Translations under genes and position numbers: made by a program
Notes under the pieces: model-generated
What the model was told of the DNA's origin: nothing
Seen by the model: the letters and a program-made list of their open reading frames with translations, nothing else
Databases searched by the model: none
Shown: one piece after another, positions 7,392 through 12,646 of the stretch
Position numbering within the stretch: position 1 is the first letter of the stretch
Layout: every line of letters begins with the position of its first letter
Assembly (NCBI GenBank): GCA_012719195.1
Contig: JAAYAV010000109.1
Coordinates: 1-12,646, forward strand
Direction: 5' to 3'
From: Anaerolineae bacterium
GTDB taxonomy: Bacteria; Chloroflexota; Anaerolineae; DRVO01
DNA: 12,646 bases

Positions 7392-8384
7392 GTGGCCGTC
7401 CTCGCTCTCGCCCTCTCGATTGGCCTCGTTCCGCGCGACTTCTCCCCCTTCCTCTCCCTCTCGCTGCCACAGGCGCCCCGGGCTGTATCTGGTTCGGCCG
7501 ATCTGGATCAGCTCCGGCCGACCAATCTGAGGGGCGCGATGGCGTTGCCGCTGGCGGCAGAGAACGTAGTGGGTCGCTCCGCTGTCGTAACAACCAGTGA
7601 GGGCCAGTACCCCCAGTTCGAGCCCCGCATGTATGTTGTGCAGACTGGAGACACGCTCTCCACCCTGGCGCAGGCTTTCGGCCTGGACCAGAAGACCCTC
7701 ATTTGGGCGAACGAGCCCCTGCTGGAGCGACGGGACGTCCTGTCGGTGGGGCAGGAACTGGTGGTGCTACCGGTGGATGGCGCTCTGCACAAGGTGGCGG
7801 AGGGGGACTCTCTGGCCGGGCTGGCCGAGAAGTACAGAGTGAGCGTCGACGAGATCACCGCGTATCCCGGCAACGACATCGGCGATGACGGGCTTCTCGT
7901 CGCGGGGGCCGCCGTGGTGATTCCCGGGGCCGAGCTACCGGACCCGCCGGTGAGAGTGGTGCCGACGCCGGCGCCGGCTCAACCGGTGGTGCGGGAGGCT
8001 CCGGCGGTCGCAGCCGTTTCGGGCAGCGGGACCATGCAGTGGCCGCTGAATGGTATGCTGACCTCGGGATACTCCAGCTACCACCGGGCCATCGACATCC
8101 ACACAAAGGCGGGACTACCGGTAGTCTCGGCGGACGGCGGCACGGTGACGCTTGTCTCCTGGCAGACCTACAGCTACGGCTACCACGTGATCATCGATCA
8201 CGGTGACGGTGTGCAGACCCTCTACGCTCACCTGAGTGCCATCAACGTCGAGGCCGGTCAGGTAGTGGAGCGGGGTGAGCAGGTGGGCGCGGTGGGTTCC
8301 ACCGGACGCTCGACGGGACCGCACCTGCACTTCGAGGTGAGGGTCAATGGGACGCAACAGAACCCCTTCTCCTACTTGCCCTAG
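7392..8384 (+). CDS. LysM-LysM-M23 peptidoglycan endopeptidase
   Basis: This cell-wall hydrolase is expected outside the membrane. From GTG 7392 it has 330 residues. A short hydrophobic N-terminus (about 1-14) looks like the end of a signal peptide or membrane anchor. Two LysM peptidoglycan-binding repeats follow, at about 80-127 (YVVQTGDTLSTLAQAFGLD) and 131-178 (HKVAEGDSLAGLAEKYRVS). A Pro/Val-rich linker (182-210) leads to an M23 domain at about 215-330. The zinc-site residues are all visible: H231 and D235 (HRAID), H280 (YAHLS), and H311/H313 (HLHFE), so the enzyme should be active and cut peptide cross-links. The 5' end is uncertain: GTG 7392 has no ribosome-binding site, and the frame stays open upstream to 7197 with plausible basic and hydrophobic residues. 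The true start could be CTG 7248 behind GGGAGG, or GTG 7342 if a G run is miscounted. Confidence 0.9.
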   Translation: MAVLALALSIGLVPRDFSPFLSLSLPQAPRAVSGSADLDQLRPTNLRGAMALPLAAENVVGRSAVVTTSEGQYPQFEPRMYVVQTGDTLSTLAQAFGLDQKTLIWANEPLLERRDVLSVGQELVVLPVDGALHKVAEGDSLAGLAEKYRVSVDEITAYPGNDIGDDGLLVAGAAVVIPGAELPDPPVRVVPTPAPAQPVVREAPAVAAVSGSGTMQWPLNGMLTSGYSSYHRAIDIHTKAGLPVVSADGGTVTLVSWQTYSYGYHVIIDHGDGVQTLYAHLSAINVEAGQVVERGEQVGAVGSTGRSTGPHLHFEVRVNGTQQNPFSYLP

Positions 8385-8411
8385 GGGCGCCACTTTCCCG
8401 CCCGAAGACGA

Positions 8412-8448
8412 AGGTCCCGCCGGCAGCGCCGGCGGGACCTCTTGATTT
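8412..8448. terminator. Intrinsic terminator after the M23 gene
   Basis: A perfect 13-bp stem, AGGTCCCGCCGGC (8412-8424) and GCCGGCGGGACCT (8428-8440), closes a 3-nt loop and is followed by CTTGATTT. It lies between the convergent M23 and lysS genes. The T-tail is only on the plus side, so it serves M23 best, but lysS transcripts also meet the hairpin. Confidence 0.8.
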
Positions 8449-8463
8449 GCCCGGCCCGGCGGG

Positions 8464-9969
8464 CTAGAGGCTGCGCATGTGGGGGAAGAGAAGGACCTCA
8501 CGGATGGAAGCGCGGTCGGTGAGGAGCATGATGAGCCGGTCTATGCCCATACCGAAGCCGCCCGTCGGGGGCATACCATAGCTGAGCGCCAGCAGGTAGT
8601 CGGCGTCCATCTGGTGCGCTTCTTCATCGCCCGCCTCGAAGTCCCGGCCCTGGGCGCGAAAGCGATCGAACTGCTCGACCGGGTCATTGAGCTCACTGAA
8701 GGCGTTGCAGATCTCCATGCCGGCCACGAACCCCTCGAACCTCTCCACCCAGCCGTCGCTGCCGGGTATGCGCTTGGCGAGGGGCGAGATCTCGACGGGG
8801 TAATCCATCAGGAACGTGGGCTCAACGAGCTTGGGTTCCACATAGGCCTCGATGAGGTAGTCCACCAGCTTACCGACGGTCGGCTTCGGCTCCGGGTGCC
8901 CACCCAGATCGAGTATCGCGCGGTAGAGCGAATCGACGTCGCGGTAGCCCTCCACGTCGATGCCGGTTTCCTCCGCGATCGCCTGGCGAAGGTCGCGCCG
9001 GTGCCAGGGCGGGGCTAGGTCCACTTCGGTTCCCTGGTAGCTGATACGAGTCGTGCCCAGCACCTTCTCGGCAACGAACGCCACCATCTCCTCGGTGCGT
9101 CTCATCACGTCGTGGTAATCGGCGTAGGCCTCGTAGAACTCGATCTGCGTGAACTCGGGGTTGTGCTTGTAGGACACCCCCTCGTTGCGGAAGTCACGAC
9201 CGATCTCGTAGACGGCGTCATACCCGCCCACAATCAGGCGCTTGAGGTAGAGCTCGAAGGAGATCCGCAGGTAGAGGTCCTGGTCGAGCTGGTTGTGGTG
9301 GGTGACGAAGGGCTTGGCATGCGCGCCGCCGTAGATCGGCTGCAGGATGGGCGTCTCCACCTCAAGGAAGCCCTCGCCGTCAAGATACTGGCGAATGGCG
9401 GACACGGTGGCGGCCCGTTGCCGGAAGAGCTGGCGCACTTCGTCGTTGACCAGGAGATCGACGTAGCGGTGCCGGTAGCGCGCCTCCACGTCGGTGAGGC
9501 CGTGCCACTTGTCGGGCAAGGGGTGCAGGCTCTTGGCCGCCAGGCCGGCAGAGGTGACGCTAATGGTCGCCTCGCCTGTGCGCGTGCGGAACATGGAGCC
9601 CTCGGCGGCGATGATGTCGCCAATGTCAGTGGCGCGACGGAGGGCGTTGTAGGTCTCTTCGCCGAGCACGTTTCGGCGGAGATAGATCTGTATACGGCCG
9701 GCGCCGTCCATCAGATGGGCGAAGGTGGAGCCGCCCATGACGCGCTCAGTCATCAGGCGGCCGGCCACGGCCACCCGAGGGGCTTCCCCCTCGGGGTTCT
9801 GCTCCCAGGCCTCGAGGGCGGTCCGCGCCTGAAGTGAGGTATGGGTGCGAGCGACTCTGGCCGGGTAGGGGTCCTGCTCTTGTTCCAGCAGTCGACGGCG
9901 CTTCTCCAACCGCTGCGCGTCGGCGATCAGTGACTCCGTCTCTCGGTTGGCGCTAAGGCCGTCTTCCAT
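8464..9969 (-). CDS. lysS: Lysyl-tRNA synthetase, class II
   Basis: This 501-residue enzyme charges tRNA-Lys with lysine using ATP in the cytoplasm. The N-terminal OB-fold anticodon-binding domain covers about 65-145 (VAVAGRLMTERVMGGSTFAHL). The class II core follows: motif 1 around YLDGEGFLEVETPILQP (195-211), then AKPFVTHHNQLDQDLYLRI (218-236); motif 2 FRNEGVSYKHNPEFT (260-274); and motif 3 GGFGMGIDRLIMLL (470-483). Length and motif order match bacterial LysS. In the lysine-pocket segment RISFELYLKRL, Phe replaces the Pro of E. coli (RIAPELYLKRL); this is probably a lineage variant. The start ATG has GGGAG 8 nt upstream and lies 15 bp after the greA stop, so the two genes should be one transcript. 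A long open frame on the opposite strand is only a shadow. Confidence 0.98.
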   Translation of the reverse strand: MEDGLSANRETESLIADAQRLEKRRRLLEQEQDPYPARVARTHTSLQARTALEAWEQNPEGEAPRVAVAGRLMTERVMGGSTFAHLMDGAGRIQIYLRRNVLGEETYNALRRATDIGDIIAAEGSMFRTRTGEATISVTSAGLAAKSLHPLPDKWHGLTDVEARYRHRYVDLLVNDEVRQLFRQRAATVSAIRQYLDGEGFLEVETPILQPIYGGAHAKPFVTHHNQLDQDLYLRISFELYLKRLIVGGYDAVYEIGRDFRNEGVSYKHNPEFTQIEFYEAYADYHDVMRRTEEMVAFVAEKVLGTTRISYQGTEVDLAPPWHRRDLRQAIAEETGIDVEGYRDVDSLYRAILDLGGHPEPKPTVGKLVDYLIEAYVEPKLVEPTFLMDYPVEISPLAKRIPGSDGWVERFEGFVAGMEICNAFSELNDPVEQFDRFRAQGRDFEAGDEEAHQMDADYLLALSYGMPPTGGFGMGIDRLIMLLTDRASIREVLLFPHMRSL

Positions 9970-9984
9970 TCGTCGTGCTCCCGC

Positions 9985-10452
9985 TCACTTGATGGCTAGG
10001 ATGGATACCTCGACCGTACCGGCCGGTGTCTCGAAGGCGGCCTTGTCGCCGACACGCTTGCCCAGCAGGGCCATTCCCATCGGGCACTCGTTCGAGATCA
10101 TCCCTCCGAGCGGGTCTGCTTCGGCGGAGCCCACGATACGGTATGTCTCTGTCGGCTCGCCAGGCTCGGAGATCACAACGGTGCTGCCCACCGTGACGGT
10201 GTCGTGGTCAGTATCATCCTGGATGCGGACAGCGCGCTTGAGGAGGTCCTCGATCTCGGCGATGCGCCCCTCAACGAAGCCCTGCTCGTGCTTGGCGTCC
10301 TCGTAACCGGCGTTCTCGGAGACGTCGCCTTCGCGCTTCGCCTCCCGAATGCGTTCGGCAATCTCGACGCGGCGTACCGTCCTCAGGTGATGCAGCTCAG
10401 CTTCGAGGCGCTGACGCCCTTCGTCGGTGAGGTAGTCAGTTCTAGGGTCCAT
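9985..10452 (-). CDS. greA: Transcript cleavage factor GreA
   Basis: This 155-residue factor enters the secondary channel of RNA polymerase and stimulates cleavage of backtracked RNA. The N-terminal antiparallel coiled coil (about 8-75) carries the acidic tip in EGDVSENAGYEDAK; D43 and E46 are the residues that hold the catalytic magnesium. The C-terminal FKBP-like domain (about 85-155) ends with GMALLGKRVGDKAAFETPAG. Length is typical of GreA (158 in E. coli). The ATG at 10452 has AAGGAG (10469-10464) 11 nt upstream, rather far, so translation may be moderate. It is the first gene of a greA-lysS operon, a pairing common in bacteria. Its leader carries a possible attenuator hairpin. Confidence 0.97.
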   Translation of the reverse strand: MDPRTDYLTDEGRQRLEAELHHLRTVRRVEIAERIREAKREGDVSENAGYEDAKHEQGFVEGRIAEIEDLLKRAVRIQDDTDHDTVTVGSTVVISEPGEPTETYRIVGSAEADPLGGMISNECPMGMALLGKRVGDKAAFETPAGTVEVSILAIK

Positions 10453-10518
10453 GCCGAACGTTACTCCTTGTCCAGGAACAGTGGGTGCCGGCCCGGAACG
10501 GCGCCGTGGGGTGTCGAA

Positions 10519-10561
10519 GGAAACAGAAAAGAAGCGTCGCAGCCCACGGCCGGCTGCGCGC
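10519..10561 (-). terminator. Possible transcription attenuator in the greA-lysS leader
   Basis: On the minus strand a 7-bp stem CGCAGCC/GGCTGCG (10558-10552 with 10544-10538) closes a 7-nt loop. It can extend by 3 bp across a one-base bulge. The U-rich tract TTCTTTTCTGTTTCC follows directly (10533-10519). The element lies between the promoter and the greA start, about 30 nt into the predicted transcript. That layout is typical of an intrinsic terminator used for attenuation. No T-box GGTGGNACC element or lysine riboswitch was seen. Confidence 0.5.
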
Positions 10562-10595
10562 TCCGTTTTGGTGCCAGTGGTGTACTTATGTTTGG

Positions 10596-10625
10596 ATTAT
10601 AGCCTATGCCCCTCAGTTAGTGCAA
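10596..10625 (-). promoter_or_regulatory. Promoter of greA-lysS
   Basis: On the minus strand TTGCAC (10625-10620) and a perfect TATAAT (10601-10596) are separated by 18 bp. The -35 is weak (3 of 6). The predicted start, near 10589, leaves a leader of about 137 nt. Confidence 0.6.
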
Positions 10626-10664
10626 GCCCCTACCCCCAGCGGTAGCCAGAGATAGGCAACCACA

Positions 10665-11846
10665 TCACCCCGCGATGGCGCCAGAGTGGAGCTGCAGCCA
10701 GCGAAGCAGGTCGCTGCGGCGCAGCAAGCCAACCAGGCGACCGTCCTTCACTACCGGCAGCTGGCGGACATCATGCTGCGCCAGCCGGTTGAGCGCCTCA
10801 GTTGCTTCGTCATCGGGGTTGACGGTGACCAGGTGGTCGGCCCCGGTCATGATCTGGCGTACAGGTGTCATCTCCCAGCGGTCGCGGGGCACTTTGCGCA
10901 GATCCTCGACGGAGACGATGCCGATCATGGTGTCGCCGTGCATCACCGGGAAGGCGCGGTCATCGGCGCGCATGATGTGATCGTAGGCCAGCTCGCTTAC
11001 GGTGACTTCCTCGGTCACGGTGGGTGGATCGGGTCGCATCATCTGCGAGACCGGCACCCCATCGAGGACGTCGCGGATGAGCACTTGCTGGTAGCTCTGC
11101 GATGCGGCGCTGTTGAGGAACCAACCGATGAAGGCGAGCCAGAGCCCCGCCACTACCCCAGTGCCGAAGATGGGAAGCCGGACCCCGAAAGCCATAGCTA
11201 TGCCGGCCATTATGAAGGCCCAGGCAACCAGACGGCCCACGGCGGTGGCCCACTTGGTGGCTGAGACCAGGCTTCCGCTGGTGGCCCAGAAGATGGAGCG
11301 CAGCACACGACCACCGTCGAGCGGGAACCCTGGTATGAGGTTGAACACCCCCAGCAGCACGTTCACGGAGCCCAGCCAGAAGACTAGGAACGTCAGCGGG
11401 CCGAGGCTGCGAACGACTTCTAGCGGGTCGCTGGTTACCTGCCCCAGGCGGCCCACTGAGGCACCGGCGATGAGAGCCAGTACCGCGCCGATGGCGATAC
11501 TCGTCAACGGACCGACGATCGCGGTGGCGAACTCGTCGCGGGCAGATTCGGGTTCGCGCTGGAGGTTCGACACGCCGCCGAACATGAATAGGGTGATGTT
11601 GTGAACGGGCATCCCCCGGGATCTCGCCACCAGCGAGTGGCCCATCTCGTGCGCCAGTACCGAGGCGAAGAACAGGAGCGCGGCTGCCGCAGCCAGGCCC
11701 CATACGGCGACCGGCGACCAGTCCGGCTGCGCCGCTCTCAGGAACGTGGCCAGGTTCCAGGTGACCAGCAGGAAGATGAAGAGCCAGCTCCAGTCGATGA
11801 CGATGGTGATGCCGAGCAGCTTGCCGATTCGGATCCCGTTCCGCAC
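10665..11846 (-). CDS. M50 (site-2-protease-like) membrane metalloprotease with two CBS domains
   Basis: This 393-residue polytopic membrane zinc protease belongs to the CBS-containing S2P group (SpoIVFB-like). The zinc motif HEMGH (66-70) lies in a membrane helix (about 52-75). The third ligand is D177 in NLIPGFPLDGGR, the family's second signature. Other hydrophobic segments are at about 12-35, 108-130, 150-172, 205-220 and 228-246. The C-terminus holds CBS domains at about 264-316 and 329-388 (MMRPDPPTVTEEVTV; IMTGADHLVTVNPDDEATE), which usually bind adenine nucleotides and may tune activity. Both catalytic motifs are intact. The start is GTG with GGGAGG 7 nt upstream. The substrate is unknown; known relatives cut membrane-bound sigma-factor regulators, but none is encoded nearby. 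It is divergent from mscL. Confidence 0.95.
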   Translation of the reverse strand: MRNGIRIGKLLGITIVIDWSWLFIFLLVTWNLATFLRAAQPDWSPVAVWGLAAAAALLFFASVLAHEMGHSLVARSRGMPVHNITLFMFGGVSNLQREPESARDEFATAIVGPLTSIAIGAVLALIAGASVGRLGQVTSDPLEVVRSLGPLTFLVFWLGSVNVLLGVFNLIPGFPLDGGRVLRSIFWATSGSLVSATKWATAVGRLVAWAFIMAGIAMAFGVRLPIFGTGVVAGLWLAFIGWFLNSAASQSYQQVLIRDVLDGVPVSQMMRPDPPTVTEEVTVSELAYDHIMRADDRAFPVMHGDTMIGIVSVEDLRKVPRDRWEMTPVRQIMTGADHLVTVNPDDEATEALNRLAQHDVRQLPVVKDGRLVGLLRRSDLLRWLQLHSGAIAG

Positions 11847-11923
11847 GGCTCAACCTCCCTCCAATCGATCACTAGGGCGACTCCCATCCGCATGGCAGGG
11901 GTCTCCGGTATCCTGGTGCCACA

Positions 11924-11952
11924 ATGCTAGCAGGACGCAGCCTGCATGTAAA
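11924..11952 (-). promoter_or_regulatory. Probable promoter of the M50 protease gene
   Basis: On the minus strand TTTACA (11952-11947) and TAGCAT (11929-11924) are separated by 17 bp (5 of 6 and 4 of 6 consensus bases). The leader would be about 70 nt. Confidence 0.5.
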
Positions 11953-11977
11953 CGTCCGCCGGGGTCCCTTGGTATTG

Positions 11978-12006
11978 TTGACCAACAGCGAAACAGGCTT
12001 TATAAG
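11978..12006 (+). promoter_or_regulatory. Promoter of mscL
   Basis: TTGACC (11978-11983) and TATAAG (12001-12006) are separated by 17 bp; each box matches 5 of 6 consensus bases. The predicted start is near 12013, about 46 nt before the ATG. The divergent M50 promoter's -35 box ends 25 bp away, so one regulator could reach both. Confidence 0.7.
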
Positions 12007-12058
12007 GGTTGAGTGGCTGGTAGCGCAGACGGCCAAGGCTTGCGTCGAGGAGGACCAC

Positions 12059-12511
12059 ATGTGGAAGGAATTCAAGAACTTCATCGCTCGTGGCAACGCG
12101 TTCGACTTGGCGGTCGGCGTCATCATCGGGGCGGCGTTCGGGAAGATCGTCACCTCGCTGGTGGAGGACATCATTATGCCCCCCATCGGCCTGTTGTTGG
12201 GGAGTGTGGACTTCTCCAACCTCTACCTTAACCTCACCGGTCAGGAGTACCCGACCCTGGCCGCCGCCAAGGAGGCGGGAGCCGCAACCATCAACTACGG
12301 CGTGTTCCTGAACGCGCTCATCAACTTCCTGATCATCGCCCTCGTGATCTTCCTCTTAGTGAAACAGATCAACCGCCTCAAGGCGGCTCCTCCGGCTACG
12401 CCTACGACCAAGGAGTGCCCCTTCTGCCTGACCATGGTGCCCATCAAGGCCACTCGCTGCCCGGCCTGCACCAGCGAGTTGGAGACAGCCGGCCGAGTTA
12501 GGCCGAGCTAG
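12059..12511 (+). CDS. mscL: Large-conductance mechanosensitive channel MscL with zinc-ribbon tail
   Basis: This 150-residue channel opens under membrane tension to release solutes after osmotic downshock. The N-terminal amphipathic helix and first membrane helix are standard: MWKEFKNFIARGNAFDLAVG, then VIIGAAFGKIVTSLVEDIIMPPIG (split here as two parts of about residues 21-44). The periplasmic loop spans about 48-78, and the second membrane helix about 81-102 (FLNALINFLIIALVIFLLV). The usual C-terminal bundle is replaced or extended by a Pro/Thr linker and a four-cysteine zinc ribbon with C120, C123, C134 and C137 (CPFC and CPAC). ATG 12059 is chosen because GAGGAGG lies 5 nt upstream; the open frame before it is not conserved in style. 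A 10-bp tandem repeat covers the stop. Confidence 0.96.
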   Translation: MWKEFKNFIARGNAFDLAVGVIIGAAFGKIVTSLVEDIIMPPIGLLLGSVDFSNLYLNLTGQEYPTLAAAKEAGAATINYGVFLNALINFLIIALVIFLLVKQINRLKAAPPATPTTKECPFCLTMVPIKATRCPACTSELETAGRVRPS

Positions 12512-12524
12512 GCCGAGTCAGGCC
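12491..12524 (+). repeat. 10-bp tandem repeat over the mscL stop codon
   Basis: Three consecutive near-identical units, GGCCGAGTTA, GGCCGAGCTA and GGCCGAGTCA, are followed by a partial GGCC. The mscL stop TAG (12509-12511) is formed at the junction of the second and third units. The period is not a multiple of three. Confidence 0.9.
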
Positions 12525-12548
12525 CTACCCCTCAGCGGGGGACCACGG

Positions 12549-12578
12549 GAGGCCGGCGCAGCGTCGGCCTCTTTGCTT
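12549..12578 (+). terminator. Intrinsic terminator of mscL
   Basis: A 10-bp stem, GAGGCCGGCG (12549-12558) with CGTCGGCCTC (12562-12571) and one GU pair, closes the loop CAG and is followed by TTTGCTT. It lies 38 bp after the mscL stop. The remaining bases to the window end show no further feature. Confidence 0.8.
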
Positions 12579-12646
12579 CGCCGCCCCGGTCATGCGTTGT
12601 GCGATGGGCCGCAGCCTGCAATTGCCGTTCGTGGTGGTAGTCCGAA

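Noticed and set aside
9112..9837. A 241-codon plus-strand frame opposite lysS
   Set aside because: It is the mirror frame of conserved LysRS codons, with repetitive Val/Leu/Glu/Gly content typical of antisense GC-rich coding DNA.
10453..10595. T-box or lysine riboswitch upstream of greA-lysS
   Set aside because: The conserved T-box GGTGGNACC element and the lysine-riboswitch core are not visible; the leader is too short for either class.

Overview
This is a chromosomal housekeeping stretch from a GC-rich bacterium. Both strands carry genes, and the canonical promoters, ribosome-binding sites and GC-rich terminators are easy to read. No phage, IS, CRISPR, rRNA or tRNA was seen. The gene mix (stand-alone Lon-like AAA protease, rho with a GTG start, LysM/M23 peptidase, greA-lysS pair, M50-CBS protease, zinc-ribbon MscL) would fit Chloroflexota or a relative. 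That is a low-confidence guess from protein style, not a phylogeny.

Layout, left to right. (1) A minus-strand tyrosine/dual-specificity phosphatase runs off the left edge. (2) Divergent from it is a LonB/YcbZ-type ATP-dependent protease, followed by an orphan OmpR-family response regulator. (3) A perfect 11-bp hairpin separates the regulator from a convergent polytopic membrane protein of unknown function. (4) rho follows, with a near-consensus promoter and a leader of about 260 nt rich in small hairpins. (5) Seven bases after rho, a separate promoter drives a LysM-LysM-M23 cell-wall hydrolase; its leader can form a nested hairpin and its translation start is unclear. (6) A 13-bp hairpin separates it from a convergent greA-lysS operon on the minus strand; that operon's leader has a terminator-like hairpin plus U-tract. 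(7) A minus-strand M50 metalloprotease with two CBS domains is divergent from mscL. mscL has a C-terminal four-cysteine zinc ribbon, a 10-bp tandem repeat over its stop codon, and a terminator.

The genes fall into transcription and translation (rho, greA, lysS), protein quality control and membrane proteolysis (Lon-like, M50), and envelope maintenance and osmotic protection (M23, MscL). I see no evident new multi-gene system. The most interesting signals are the untranslated leaders of rho, the M23 gene and greA-lysS, the unresolved M23 start, and the zinc-ribbon MscL tail with its repeat. All coordinates and motifs were read by eye; no folding or database search was run.
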